From Fratercula arctica (taxonomy: Eukaryota; Chordata; Aves; Charadriiformes; Alcidae): 64,000 nucleotides of DNA. Positions 13,926 through 28,373 of the stretch are shown here, one piece after another (the first letter of the stretch is position 1; each line of letters begins with the position of its first letter). The translations under genes were made by a program, and so were the position numbers. The stretch covers positions 930,001 through 994,000 of the forward strand of contig CANTUZ010000004.1 of the NCBI GenBank assembly GCA_947846985.1. The letters run 5' to 3'. Under the pieces are notes generated by a model, which saw only the letters and a program-made list of their open reading frames with translations, did no database searches and was not told where the DNA came from.

Positions 13926-16900
13926 ATCTGTGAAACTTGGACCAAACGATGTGGTTACACTGCACCTGTATTTTGTCTTAAAGGATCCCAAGTCATTTAT
14001 AGCCACTTGCGTTTTACTTTGAGGTGTGTTTGGGTGGATAAAGACAAAGCCATACACCTAGGTCACCTTACTGTAAACAAAGATATCTTCAAATCATGTG
14101 CAGCACCGGGTGAACGAGCGGGTAGGTACCTGCGCCCACTTAGTTTGTGTTCTGTCCCCATTGAGCAGCCTGGAGAACTCTCACCTCACAGTCGGTATTC
14201 CCCTGCGTTCTCACCCAAATGAAAACACACCCAAAGACAAAACTCCAGGTCAAACAGAACGTCTTCTTCTACTCAGAACAAAACTTTCTGCTTCTTTGAG
14301 CGATTTCTTCATTTTACAAGAAATGAAAAAAAGAAAAAAAATTCGGTAAAAATTGAATGATCATTTACAGAATAAATAAAATATTTTTGGATTGAAAAGG
14401 ATGAAATTAGACCTTTCTGCAACATTTCTTTCTTCCCGGACCGATGTCACCGATCTGCTAGACAGCCATTCTGATCAGAAGAAAGAAAAGCAGTACGCTC
14501 CCTGAAATACCTCCTACCTGTAATTGTCATCAGCGATTAGCAGCGAGGCACTTAACCAATAACCCCGTTTGCAGAACGACAGAATTTCCAGGGCAGAATC
14601 TCCCCTGCAGAGTCTCCCCATGTGAGATTATATGTTAACCAAAGGAGAGCACCTGAAGTATTAAACTGTGTTTCTTTACCTCTAAAACAAACACGCAAGC
14701 CTTCGGATCACACCCATTGTTTCGCATACCTGAACCTTCTCACGTGAACTTTAGTATCTCCTGCAGCCGCACGTGTTAGCAGCAGGGAGTCACTCAGGGT
14801 CCTGGCCGCTAACCCCCGTGCTGCACATCACGCTGGCTGCACTCCGTACAGGGCTCTCAGCAGGCACGTAAGACCAGGAAAGACCAGAGCAAAGCATCCC
14901 TTTGGTGACAGTGACGGCTGCCATTTGGCAAACTTCTAAAGAGAGCCCTCACTCCGGGAAGTTCTAAAGGCAGAGGTCAACGAAAAAACAATGGCAATAA
15001 CCACATACGGTTTATGCACTAAGAACAAGTTCCTGTTCGTATGGTCTCAGCCAGGCTGTGGCTCCTCACTGCCCAGCCAGAAGCTGGTAAGTGCCACATC
15101 AGACTAAACTTCCTAATTTTGCTCCACGTTCCACCAATTAGAAAAGCAGAGAAATCCCAAGTGGTGCCTCTAACATTGTACAGCAAAGGAAAAACCAAAC
15201 CAGAAGCCCCCAAGCTATTCCCTCTCTACCATAGGCCTTCCAATGCGGTTCTCAGCCACCTCTTAGATACCCCTACCTTCAACATCCAAACAGCTGCTCT
15301 TAAAAAACAATCCGGTCCGAAAGGTGTGCTGGAGCTCAGACATGAGACTGTCTCATGACAGCGGAGAGAGAGTTTTTGTTTTGCTATTCATACTAAAAGA
15401 CTATGAAGAACCAGCAGGGCAAAGTCACCTCTATGTCCGTTAAGTGACTCAAAGTGACAGCCAGATCTGTGTGCAGGACACAGTAGGTCCCACAAATGAC
15501 CAGGGTTCCCCTAGTTTGTTCCTTCTTTTCTGATGGGAAATGGTGTCCAGGTAGAATGTGAGGCCCCTGGACATTTGCCCGGAATTGCTAGATGTCCTAC
15601 AGATGAGTCAGGGCATTAGATCTCCAGAAATCACAGCCGTGTCTGCAACACACGTACAGACCGCCGGCCAGACTACCCATTTCTGAGTCACGCTGAGAGA
15701 CAGTATCTCTTTTATTTATTTGGCTCTCATCTGGGTGCTCTGCTCTTTAAAAAAGGCAGACTGCCGAGAGGCTGGCCTCACACCTAGGCCACAAAGATAA
15801 GAAAGAAAGGTTTTGCTTGTCCTGTGGGGCAGAGGGGACCACGCAGTTTACTGCTACGCAGAGCCACTGAGTTGGCAGCAAGCAAGCCCCTGCAAGGATA
15901 GAAAGCGTCTGCGCGTAGCAGGGAAGTATCACTGCCAATAACAGCTCTTACTTTCAGCCTGCCCTTTTCTAAGTAGCTTGGGATGCAAAAAGAGTTAGGC
16001 ACTACCTTCCCTTCAGTGCCAACAACTCAGCAGGTTATCAGGCGACTGAACCCTTCAGAGTGTCCGGCGCTGGATGTACTGGAAAATTTTACTGCAGTGC
16101 TTCCTCTCCATATTTAATTCCTGACGGAACCAAAAGATGGGACTTCTGTCCTTCTTCCTTTGGAGGCAAGCTAGATTCAACACGAGGACACCAATCCACC
16201 TTTTGCATAGGTCTGCTGCCTGATGTCTTGCCGTGCCTCTGTGTCCCAGGCCGGATGAAGAGGAGTCCCTGGCTGCACAGCACTCTACCGGGTGCTGGCA
16301 GAGTGCAGGAACCAAAAGAGAAGTCCAGGATCCTGCCTCTAACGGTGCCTAAAAGAAAGGGGAATGGGACAGCGCAAGGACAGAGCAGAACTACATCGTT
16401 CGGTTTTTGCCATTGTGTGTCTCGGGGTCATCTTCAGGGGGAGGCTGTACTTCTATTTTTGCAGTCAGCACTTTTCACCGGAGTTCTCCTTTCACTGGCT
16501 CTTTGATTTTAGCGCCATTTATATTCCAAGCCAATCCGTACTAAAAATAGGATTCCTTGCTAAGAATGGCACTGGCATTACTCACTTTCTGCTACGTTCT
16601 CATCTCACGCTACATTGCCACACCTCCGGCTGGAGGAGTGTGCTGCAGTAATCATCCACAACTATGTGCTTCTGCGAGCAGGTTTTGAACCCTTGCCATC
16701 CTTTGGAAGCTCCCACTGTTTTTTCTTTCATGTGCTAATACAGTGCAGTGGCTTATCTCCTTTCACATCCTTGGGGCACACCTCTTCACAGACTGTATAC
16801 TGACAACCCAACCAAGTGGGAAAAACACACAGGAGATACAGCCGTCTCCTTCCTCCCCCTTGCAATTCAGGCCGATCTGCAGTTCTCAGCTGAAGGGGAT

Positions 16901-19360
16901 GCTGTTCTTCCTTGCATTCAGGAAGAAACAATTTGCTCGCCCTGGAAGCTACTGCATCCTTGGGCTTTGACCATCAGCTGCTCCACTCAAACTGCTCATC
17001 AGTTACTAGCAAGGAGGCTTTCGGGCTTTCCTGGTGGGAGGTACGCTTTTCCAGCTCAGTTTTGCCAGATGCTAAACATTTCTGCAGGGTATCGCTCCTC
17101 CTCAATGTGCCTGGAAACCGAAGGGTGTGGGAGGTGGGATATACCTCTGGCCAGGTCTAGTTAAATGAACCCTATATTGGGTTTTGTTTTCTCTTTCAGC
17201 ACTCTTTTGAGTTCTGTACACCACTTTCAAGTGCAGGAACGTTTTTCCGCCTGCCGACCATGTCAGAGGTGCAGCCGGTGCCAGAGCTGACTGTCATTTA
17301 TTTGCTCTGATAAGGGGTTAAATATGCACAGGTAAACCTGGGCGTATGTTCATAATGCAGGTGGCAGTGATACTTTAAAGGAGGCACCTTTCTTTGTTCC
17401 CTTAATGATTCATTCATTGGGAGTGTGGGAATTAACCTATATAAATTTTTGCTACTAAGTAGATACACCTAGATCCTGAAATAGTGGATGGGTGAGAACC
17501 AGTTAGAGAGACTGCACACATTCTCCTGCTAGCACAGAAAGAAACAAACCCGCAACGGTAGGCTGGGAATAAATGACTGCATGGCATTTCTCACGGCAAA
17601 TTCTCTTTACCTCCTGTTTTCCGGTGACTCACCAGAAATCCTACAGGGCTGCAGCAGACACCTCTGAGAAAGGCCTGACTTGACTGAGACCTTCAACGGG
17701 GCCCTCTCCTCAGGGGACTCAACTCTGACAGCTGCATCTGGCATGGGTGTAACTGGCATGGCTTAGACTCAGCAGCGAGCACCTGCAGCCACGCTTTGGT
17801 CGCACCAGCACCGGGAGGCAGGTGTGAAATTGCATCAGGAAGCCAATATGAAAAGGGAGGCTGGCTTGCCAAGCCTGGCTCGGTGCCCCCTTTGTAAGTT
17901 GTAGCTTACACCTCATCAGCTGGGAGGTGGCAAAGAAACAGATTTGTATTTAGGGCACCTCACTAACGGAGAATTTGTCTCCCTCCCACCTACCTAGAGG
18001 AGGAAAGAAACCTTTCTGGGAGGCTGCGCAGAGTGGGCTGAAATCTCCAGACCACCTCTTCTGCTCCCAGTACTTTCTGATTTTGTTGGAAGAACCTTTA
18101 AGGCTCAATGAACGAGAGCTGATCAGTCCAAGATTCGTTACAGAGAACAGATCGGTCCTGGTTTATCCACTGGAAGTTAGAAATTACATTAGCATCTGAG
18201 GAGCTGTGCGGGCTGAGGGAAGCATGAGGCAATGGTCAATGCCCTGTTGCTGGTTTCTACAGTTTTGAAAGGAGGTCACATAGCGCTATTGTTGCCAGTG
18301 TGATGAGGTCTCGGTTGCTTAATCTCTTCAAGGTAGGCTCCACAGAGCGAGGTAACACCCCAGACACTGCAAAACCTGCCTGCATCTTGCAGGCATCTCC
18401 AGCCAACCTCCCCCTCACAGCAACGGCCAAGAGCACACCGCTTCAGACAAAATGCAGGGAAGAGCTTAGTGAGCGCAAGCCTGAAGGAGAGAGCAAAGAG
18501 GTCCAGGACAGGCATCGCCACCACGCTGCAGTTGGGCTTGGACATCAGAGCAGTGCTAATACGCTAACGGGGCCCAAAATGGTCACAAGTGAATCGCAAA
18601 AGTTAGAAATAGGCAGACAGAGAGGAGTCTCACAGGAGAGGCAACTGACAGGTCTTCGTCCGTGCTGGGGATGAATTCCCCACTTAGCTGTGCCAATTCT
18701 CTGGGAAGGCACGGTACATTTCACAGATCTGACAAAGGGTGGTGAGAAAAGGATGCTTAAAAGTGTGAAGCACCACCAATCTCAAATGCCTAAGGAAGGG
18801 AAAGCAGAAGGTTGGGATTCCTGTGGAAACGCACTGCAACTCACGGCTCAGAAGGGCAGACGTATTGGCGTGAACAGCTATTCACACGCACCGTGGTACC
18901 ACACTGCCTACAGGAGAGAGACTACAGCAAGGAGAAACGAGAGGTACTGGGAGGCCACCATCCAGGCAGGATGAACCCTTCCTGGCAGGGCAGCGCAGAG
19001 AAAAGAAACACCTCCAGTGGCTCTCTCCTGCCCAATGCCCTGTCATTATGCTCGGTGGCCCCGGTCACACCAGCCAGGCCTCTGAGCTGCAATTAGCCAT
19101 GTGAGCCACAGCACTGTATCTGTGGGCTGCGAGTGAGTGTCCTCGAGGAGGCCAGGCAGACACGCCACACCAGGTCATGGCAGAGGGCGTGTGGGCACAG
19201 CAACCCAATGCAAAGCACTCTCTTGTGTGGCATATCCTGTTTCTCCCCGAGACACGTACACGGTCACCGGCTCAGCCACGCTCGTGGGTGATACCATCTG
19301 TTTAATCAATGTTCTCTGCGCTGCAAAGTCATCCCAGATGCTTTGCACTGGAGACAGCTT

Positions 19361-19468
19361 TTCCAATAGTCATTAGCAAGGCAGGGGGGTGAAGAAGCAA
19401 TTGTCAGGCTGCCTCTCCAATAGTGATTTGCAAGGTAGGGGGGGTGAAGAAGCAATTGTCAGGCTTCA
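19361..19468 (+). repeat. Two-copy tandem duplication, 54-bp unit
   Basis: Copies start at 19361 and 19415. Each holds TTCCAATAGT-like sequence, then GCAAGG, a G-run and GTGAAGAAGCAATTGTCAGG. Only a few mismatches separate the copies, so the duplication is recent. Confidence 0.85.
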
Positions 19469-22400
19469 TTTTGCAGGGGTCATGGCATTAGTAGCAAACT
19501 GCCTCCCACCAACCCTTGCTTCCTCCTCCCCTGGTAACTGTGAGCCTCCCTACACTTCACTCTGGGAGCTACTGCACAGGAATATTTCATAAACAGGCCT
19601 GAGGGTTCGTCTGCTGCCTGCCCTACTTCCTTCAGAGCACCTGAGATCAGCTGTGCTGGAATGTCTGCCCATATCACGCTCCTGTGCCACCTGGATGGGA
19701 GACGGAAACTTACCCGCTGAGGTCGAAGACGGCTTCTCGCTCACGGTCTCGGGCTTCCAGCTTAAGTCATGTTACAGTCGGCACACAGGCCTCCCAAATC
19801 ATGTTGTTGACTCTAAAAATAAGGACAGGAAACAAAGTAAGTCTTGCTATTTTCAAAAGTCTGTAGGGTAACATCAAGCTCATACAGTGATCTTCATCCC
19901 TTCTGGTCCTAGGGGCCACAAATGTCCTTGCTCAAAACAGGTATGTGAAACTTTAGGTTCTCAGGCCATGCCTCCACGCCAGGAGGCGTGTAATACCCTT
20001 TGTATAATACACCATGGAACGCCTACAGGGACTGGGTCCCCGAAGGGGCTGCCTCGTCTAGTCCTCCACGGTACCAGACAATCGTAGATACCTAGATTTG
20101 ATGTGCACGCCTATGAATACGCGTACGAAATACTTCAAGCTCCTACAAAGCCTCCTGCTGAAACACTGCTAATACAAAAGACCGAAAACTACAACTCTGT
20201 CCTCCATGAAGCACCATCGCTGATGGAAAGGTTCACAGCAAAGTCACGAGCATCGATAACCATGCACAAAGCAGTCGGTCCGAGACATCCTTTCTGAAAG
20301 GCTAGAGTGCTTTCCACAAAGTTATCTGTATCATCAGCTGTTAATCAGCACAGACCAATTGATTTAATCTTCCGCTAAACAAGGGCCTGGCTCATCCTTG
20401 TTTCGGTAGATGTTTGTCTGTGATAGTTCTGTAGCTGCGACGCTTAAAGATAGAACGGCTTGGGAGCACTTTTGCTGCCGTTTCACTTATCATTTCACTC
20501 TGTCACCGGGCTCAGAGCCCAGGGAAGGGTTAATCCCTTTCCTGCTTTTGCCAGGTAACAGCTGTTCTACTTTCCGGATCCCTGGATCACCCAGGTTTTG
20601 GTGAGGTAAGTGGATGTCCTTGCAGGAGCTCCTGTGGGAGGAGCTTTGGGAAAACCAGTCGGGACTGGTCCCGCCAGCCCCGGGAGCATTCCTGCTCCCA
20701 TGCTGATGCAACTGGATCCAATCTCCTGGCAGACCAGCTGGCTGCTTCCCAGAGAGCTCCCTCCAGACTAGCTTGCAGCTGAGCCCAGACCCGGGATGGC
20801 TGTGACGAAATTTGAGCAAGGGGACGAAAGGCCTTCGGCCCTCATTAAAGCTGTGAACACTTGATGAAGATAATGGTTGTTATTAATTGGCTCCTCCCAA
20901 GAAAACACGAGCTGCCTTGTTTTGCTGTGAGTGTACCCTTCTGCGGAGCATCTCCCCAGCACCGGCGAGACCGTGGATGTTGAATCACAGTGTTGAACCC
21001 TAGCGCAATCACTTGGGATGTATGAGTGGGATTCGTTTAGAGACTGTTGTGCAACATCGGTGTGAGACGGTAAAGCGCGGAGTTATTTCAGTGGCAACAG
21101 TCATCCCACTCCCACTCGGGATTCAGTGTGTAACAGCTTTATGTGACACGCTCTGCAGCAGAGCGTGGACTGAAACGCATCCTGGAGACGAAACAGCTGA
21201 ACGGTGAGCATGGCTTAAGTACCCTCCAGAACTAGGTTAAACCAGAAACAGGGTTTTAACAGAGAGAAAGATGCAAAGTCAAGCCATGTGTTTAAACTAT
21301 ATTCCAGATGCACCAGGAAGGCCTCTGTATGTCTTCTGAACGAAAGCAGCTATTAGCACAAGCCAAGATAATCTCCACAAAGAGAATCATGGAATGCTTT
21401 AATCGTGTCTTAAGACAGAATTCTTCAGACCCCAGCAAAAGGATGGGATATTCTGAAAACTGCTCTTTTCCTTGAGCTCCGGCTAAATCAAGGACAAAGC
21501 TCACGCTGATGCTACTGTGACCGAAATTAGAAAGCGCTGATGGCTAACAAGCTCCCCACCATCACCGTTCACCACCCCTTCCCCACTTTTCTTGCGATAT
21601 TTTTGCTAACAGACACACGTTGTTCAGTCTTGCACTGCTTGTTCATTAGCATTGCAGTAAGTGATTTCTTATGTAAATCGTGCCAGCCCACAGAAAAACC
21701 AGTTCAATTCCAGCCTGCACTGCTGGGATGGACACAGAACAGAGGAGAAGTGCTAATGATCTTTTTTTTTTTCTTTTTTTAAAAATAGAAAACCAAGTAC
21801 CAGGCATAAAAGCAGTCATTGCATATCTTCCACTGCAAGCAGAATTACCATCGCATCTGCAGAGAGACTACTCCAAATACAAGACTCCCCTGGCTATCTA
21901 TTTGCAAGTGCCATCACCAAACGTGTACGTACAACAGCAGTTTCTGTGCACCTAACTAGAGGTTTGAAGCTGATGAGCACTTGCCTGTGGACCTCACGTC
22001 TTCTTTCAAATCTTAACTTTATCTTTCACAGCCATGGCTATGTAGCTAACGGCAACATATCTTTTCTATGTGGCATCTCATAAATTTAAAGACTGTAAAT
22101 GTAACCGAGAAAAATAAGTGTGCAGCCACGGTAAGGGGATCCTTTTCTTCTTATTGCTGCCGCTAATACAAGCTTCTCAAAGGCCTGGAAACGGTTTCTG
22201 TTTTTATCCATGCCACAGTGTGCATCGCCGCGTCAGTATCCCATTGAGCTTTTCCCACTGCTGAGCCTACAAAAGGCACCGAAACGCTGGCACTATGGTA
22301 TGCACTTACATAGCCCAGGGGCCATGCCTTAATATGCCTCGATGTTCTTTACTATGCCTTTCCTTAGTATTTGTAGTGGTATGGGGGAGATACTGGATTA

Positions 22401-23070
22401 ATTTAGCACTTCAAGAGCTCCTTCACAGGCGATACCAGAGCTCATGGGAATTATCCTCGGTAAGCCTTTAAAAATGAAATGGAAGTCACCACTTTTCCAC
22501 GGCAGGGGTATTCGTTGGGGAGTCATAAGGTAAAATCCTGCACTTATTCTGGCCCGTTTTGCTCTACTCTGCTACTCCATCCTTCCACCTCACTCCCCCT
22601 TCCAGTGAAATCCCAACTGCTGCTGTCTTTTTCAGGCGATATGCTAGCGCTTGCGTAGAACATCTAAAGAGGATTAAGACACATAGCTACCGTTCATGTT
22701 CCTGAAAAGCTTTCATCATAAATGAGAGGGACTAAGACCTGACAGGACATTTGTTGCCCTAAGCCCTGGTTTGGTTTTGTTCTGTTCTGCTCCACCCAAG
22801 AGGTGTCTGCCTTTCATCCCTGACAGTAATCATCTGCAGGCATAAGACAGGAAAGCACCTTTTAGCCGGAAGGAGCCAGATGCACAGGAGGCAGATACGG
22901 TATGGAAGCAACGCAGACAGATAGCAATGGGAGTCACGCTAACTCTGTGCCTATGGAAATTACAGTTGCAAGTTTCATTTGCAACTCTTTCGACCTGCAT
23001 TTTCTGTGCGCACCTTTAATAATTTCTGAACGTAAATTACACTGCTTAGAAATGTGAGGGCAAAGGATGC

Positions 23071-23136
23071 CATGGGAGAGGGGCTGGAACTAGATGGGAC
23101 TTTAAGGTCCCTTCCAACCTAAACCATTCTATGCTT
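23071..23136 (+). mobile_element. CR1 LINE, 3' terminal fragment
   Basis: Reads GGGCTGGAACTAGATGGGAC, then TTTAAGGTCCCTTCCAACCT and ATTCTATGCTTCT, a diverged CR1 3' end in plus orientation. Confidence 0.8.
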
Positions 23137-25640
23137 CTACAATGCAAGAAGGGAAGCCTTGAGGCTGAAACTTGGGACAGCTACCACGTTCAGCTCTTGT
23201 TCCACCACCAACAATTCACCTTACCATCCCGGCAGTGAAATAAGGTGTGGAATGCAGATCTGACAGCACATCTGGACTGTTTCTGAGGTGCTCAAACCCT
23301 ACGCTGACAGGAGCTATGGACGCTCTAATAGAGACATTTTAAAATACACTAATTGATTGAGACACCTGACAGTCATTTCTGTTTCCACTGTTTTTTAACT
23401 AGTTACCTGCAGTGCTGATGAGATTTCCTTTCTTAAGCAAAAGGAACAGAACTGATGCTAAAACAGGTACTTCCTAATCTCCCAGAAAACCAGCAGGTTC
23501 CAGGCACCACCCATGAACTAATTCAGTGTGTAAGTTACTGCTGTCTGATGCCCAAATACAAATTCATTGCCAGCTGTGTAAGGAAATCACACTCAAAGGC
23601 GGCAGGTATTTTCCAAGGTCTGGACCAGAGCATCAGAAGGCAAGAACCCAAAGGCACTTAGAAGTAATGATGGTGTTACCTGACTTATCGGGCACGGCGT
23701 TGGAAGGAGGGTATGACATCTAGGTTAAGACGTATTGGAAATGCTGGATTAGATCAGACCCTCGGACTATTTAGCTTTGCTTTTTGTCCCAAAGTGCAAA
23801 CAGAACAGGGTGCATGATTTCAGTCAAAAAACATTGAGCTGAAAAGTGGGTTTTTTTATGAATTATATACAAAAAGATACGTCTTTCTGACACAAAAAGC
23901 ATAAAAATGAAAATCTGGTTTTTCTCAAGAAAAACTGCTACTCTCCTTACTGGGACAATGTATTTTGAAAGCATTTATTTCCCCTGGACTTTAGATGTCC
24001 CACCTCACAGGTCTCCTTTGGTTGAAAAAGGCACAAATCCTGCTTCCTTGGCTTTGGGCCTGGATCCACACTAAGCAAACAATAGCTGTTTCCCTCTGCC
24101 ATTCACAGGCGCAGCTGTCTCAACCGAGCAAACTCACGAGTCATAGGCAAAGCCAGACCTGCCGTATATGAGGATTACTCGCTCGAGGAAGGCGTAACCA
24201 GCAGAGGAACGATAGGTATGTACACCTTTGTTCACAAAATGAGAAGGAATCAAGGGTTGCTTATTAAAGGCTGCCTGACCCTTCTGTCCACTCACCTATC
24301 TCATGTGAACAGACCCCAGCAGCGACACGGATAACCGGCCCTTGCTCCTCGAGCACACTCACTCATTGCATTCAGTTGCCACCAAGCACGCGAAGCCATC
24401 GCTTCCTATCAAAGATAAAGCCTCAAGAGCCAAGTGATAGCAGGACTGCGCACCGAAGCGAGACATACCGTTAGCGCATCAAGAAAAGCTCTTTTTGAAG
24501 AGGCGAGCATTTGTCCCAATTAACAACCTTGCTTTCAGATACGTTTGCTCAGGTAGTTTAGAGAAGTATTCGTAGCGCTAACGGGCTAGGTAAGTATATT
24601 GATATAAAAACCGCCCAAAGTTATTATAAGAATTAAAAATTTTATACCAGTTACTGGAAATGGCATGGAACAACTCAAAGGCGGATTTAGGCAAACCACT
24701 GCACAACATTGACTTGCGGCTACTGTCAGTACACCTTCATAATTGTCTGTGTATATCTGGATTTAGCAAGGAAAAGAAAACAACTTAAACTTGTACCTTT
24801 TCATTGCCCCAGAGTAGAACTGACCTTCCTATAATAACCAGAGGCCAAGATTCAAAGTGACATCTGCTACTGCTCCGAGGGAAAAGGGGCATAATGGGAG
24901 AAGGGCAGCGAAGTCCAGAAGTAGGCAGGAAGCTACTCAGGTTACAGACAACAACGAAACACTCAAAAGCTCCATAAATACACAATAAACACCGTGAGGA
25001 ACTATGTTTTTTTTCTACAAGACACAATAAGCACAGAGAACAAAACATTTGGGAAAGAGGAAAGACTTGTACAAGCAGACATGACCCTCACATTACCAAA
25101 TTCCCGGATGCTGATCTGGGTATCAAAAATACCTTGCAAAATCAGCTGCGTGTGCAGCAAATTGTGCACGAACATCAGGCTACTCATCCAGGTCTCAACT
25201 GAGGCAGCCACAAGTGACAAGGACCCCAAAGCTCTCCTGTCAAAGTAACACTGCCAGCGGACGGTCAAGAAAAAGCTAGAGGCGTAACTTATTAAGATGT
25301 GGGCCCAGAAACCCAGGAATGCTTAGCTGAACACCGTGAGGGGAGCCGGTTAAAAGCCAGGTGATACATAAATCCTGAAGAGCAGACCTGGCTGTGTAGG
25401 ATGAACAATAAGAATTATCTTTGACCTTGCCCTGCAGCAGATCAAATCTGCTTGTCACAGAAGTGCAGCACCCATGGACAGCAAGAGACTTCCAGACCCA
25501 TAGTTCCACCCATCAGTTGTCTTGTGTTTTTTAAGCAGCCAACCCACTGAACACTGTAGGTCTTCATGGCACTTGTGCATCACATTTACGCTAGGAAGCT
25601 AGTAGCAAGGTGTTTTTTGTCAGGGCCATAGCTCCAGTGT

Positions 25641-25654
25641 AAAAAAAAAAAAAA
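25641..25654 (+). repeat. Poly(A) tract of 14
   Basis: Uninterrupted A14, followed by an AT-rich stretch to 25760. No repeat body or target-site duplication recognised, so not assigned to a retroelement. Confidence 0.7.
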
Positions 25655-27549
25655 GCAGCACTACTGCTTGCCAGAAGTTATAATTTATTAAAAACATAAT
25701 TAAGGGATTTTATTTTTAAATGCCAAGCTGTACATCAGTTCTGAAGTTACAATTATGTATGTCATTCCTCGACAGGGAGATCTACCCTCAGTTTCCTGCA
25801 CTAAATTTCTCAAAGTAGAAGTCCCTCAGCAAACACAGAAAACATTTTGCTGTGTTCAGCAAGCCACGGCAGGGAACACAGCCATTTCTCTGCCCAGCAC
25901 AAGACGGCAGTCATCTCCCAGGCACAGAAAAGCTCTGCTAGCAAGCACTATAGCTATGCTGGATGTGACTGAGCCAGAGCAAAAGCCACCTCTATGAGGT
26001 AGGTGCCAGCTGCCCTACCTGTCGGAAAATCTAGCCGTAACCTAAACCCTTAGAGAGGAACAAGTCTTCTACGAAGCCCACCCTCCACTGTTGCCAAACC
26101 TTCAGGTAAGCAGACTCAGCAATAATTTTTCTTCCTCGTTATTGACACAAGTTCAAGTCCAAGCCAGGACAACACCAGCTGACACTCAGATTTTCAAGAG
26201 TCCAGCCTCCCGGAAATTGCTCAGTTGGGCCTCTCCACTCCCTAACCGTCTATTTTTTGACAATACCCTCTAGTCCATTCAGTAGCCAGAGTATGAAAAA
26301 TACACAACGGATGGATTTTAGAAGTTACACTAGCAGCCTTGCTCCTGTTGGACTTTCAAGCCAGGAAGAAAGAAAACAGCTGTTTCCTGCACTAGCATTG
26401 GTTTAGCCTATCAAGTAGAACACCCAATATTTATTCCAGAAAGACAACTCGAGACAGAACAGTTTCTGCAAGAAGAGTCTCATGGCTTTCCAATGGGAGT
26501 TGTAATCCATCCCCAGTCTCACTGGGCTATGGCTCAGTTACCACTGAGATTGAGCTTGTTTACTCCAAACCTAAAAGCTTGGCAAGACTTACAGAAACAG
26601 CTTTTCTTGCCAGAGCTCTAATAGCAAATGTCTGGGGAAAAGCCGCTTTGAGAAGCGCTGTTTACTTTGGTAATGAAGCAAGTTCCCTGGAATGAAGTCA
26701 TGCAATCTTCCCAATCGATGTTGCAACACATTTACCTGTACGTCAGCTACATACCATACAGGCTGCTCTCCAGAGTCAGCCCCAGAGCTACTCGGCTAAG
26801 TCAGGAGGCCAAGGCAAAAGCCTCAGCTTCCCAGGATGGAACTACACTCCACTCCTACACTGGGTATAGAACTTGCAGCTTTAAAGCCAAACTCACCCCC
26901 TTCACGCTCCTCCTTTTCAAGCAACTCTGAACTTAGACCCCAGCTCACTGCTGCGAGTGTTCAAAGGGAACATGATCCAATTACTGGACTAATAACTACC
27001 CGGGGTAGTACAGAAATTAAAGGTACACTGCAGAAGCCACGAGTGCCTTTCTGGTGAGGGAGTCATGGGCCTGAAGCTATTCTGCTTTTCCTCATTTATT
27101 CAATACCAAATTTCAAGCCACTGTCCAAATCTCCTCTGACCAAACGGAGATGAAAGGCTCTTCCCTTCCAATATTCCCAGCTCTTTAGGCCACTGCAAAG
27201 CGCTACTTGTTTGCTCTAACTTCTGTTTGAGATCTTACTTCCAACGAGGTGGCTCACATAACCCCTCCCTAATCCAGTAACTAAAAGACTCCTTTGTAGT
27301 TGAATTAAATGGACTTCCGACTGAAACAGGTACTTGCATTCCCCCCTTCGGTTTACAAACAACTTGCACTCCTGTGAGAGCACCAAGCTCATACTTCACA
27401 CGTGGCTGTAGTTATCCACAGCCATACTTTGTGCTCTGAAGTATTGCATTCCTGCTTTGAGGAGAAACCAAGCTCTAATTTCAAATGTTTACATGTACTC
27501 CCAAGAGCAAGCAAAAAAAAATGTTACCATGATTAGGTTATGTAAAAAG

Positions 27550-27625
27550 TTTAATTATAAAATAAATAAGTTTGTTATGGAAACATTAAATATTAAATAC
27601 AGTAATAAATATTTACACATTTACA
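27550..27625 (-). promoter_or_regulatory. AU-rich elements and poly(A) signal at the AREG 3' end
   Basis: On the minus strand, four ATTTA motifs are followed by ATTAAA (27555-27550). Clustered AUUUA motifs bind mRNA-destabilising proteins in many growth-factor transcripts. That this is the main AREG poly(A) site is inference. Confidence 0.5.
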
Positions 27626-28373
27626 GATATGACTTGACAATTAATGGTGTTTCTCTGCTACCAGAAGAATTCCGCTCTGTTTATACAGAACACATTCGCT
27701 CTTCCAAGAAGAAACTGAACTCAAATAATACTCTGTGCTCAAGGCTGCATGGACAGTTCAAGAAACCAAGGACACTTGGGTCAGAAAAGTTTGAGGTAAG
27801 TTGAGTTCTCCGCACCAGAAAGTAGAGCACAGGAGACCACTGCTTGCACAGTGTCAGTGCATGAATTTAATTCTTCAAAAGGAACAGGTTCTTGGTCAAG
27901 TTCAACTTGACTGGATCTGATGTGAAGCATTCTATACTTTAAGTGCTGCTTAAAGCAGCATTGAGTATCTGGGTAACAGAACTAGCTCTGCATTTCGAAC
28001 AGATGGGTCCAGGCTTATCAGCTTGTTTGAGGATGGATCTTTTCCTTCAGATACAGAGCTTCAGAGCTTCCATGTACTGTCTCAGCATCCTGAGGAGACC
28101 AATTTTAACTCAGGCTAGCACACACGCAAATGGATAGCTCCACTCACAGGAGTCCTACTGAATTCAGAGGTATTGCTTTCCACACACACAGTAACAGAAC
28201 ACAGGTGTGGCTGACAAATATCTGTCACCAACACCCTGCAAGTATGAACTAGAGATGAGGTTCTTGGAAGCTGATATCAATGGGGAGCACAGTGACAGCA
28301 GAATTAAGTTTTTCATCCACTGAGGTCTAGGGAGAGAAGCCATCCAGAGCTTTCCCCTTTTTAACTTTGGGAG

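Larger units (their letters stand above)
13001..27500. other. Intergenic, downstream of AREG, no gene recognised
   Basis: No recognised exon on either strand. Holds a CR1 tail at 23071, a 54-bp duplication at 19361, a T-rich run at 21762-21780 and an A14 at 25641. From about 25600 CpG becomes scarce, continuing into the AREG body, and AATAAA signals on the minus strand near 25700, 26430 and 27100 leave open a longer AREG 3' end. Confidence 0.6.

Noticed and set aside
21340..21430. Possible minus-strand CR1 tail (AGAATCATGGAATGCTTTAA)
   Set aside because: Only the first few bases resemble CR1; the expected GGTTGGAAGGGACC part is missing.
23526..23723. Cysteine-bearing frame (YCCLMPKYK region)
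   Set aside because: Cysteine spacing does not fit EGF or another familiar module; no splice context.
1..27000. Betacellulin (BTC) exons, expected near AREG
   Set aside because: Looked for the CX7CX4CX10CXCX8C pattern on the plus strand at Tyr-Cys and Gly-Tyr codon sites; none fits. BTC probably lies beyond the window.
27457..27804. 115-codon plus-strand frame
   Set aside because: Antisense to the AREG 3'UTR and its AU-rich elements; composition is that of AT-rich non-coding DNA.
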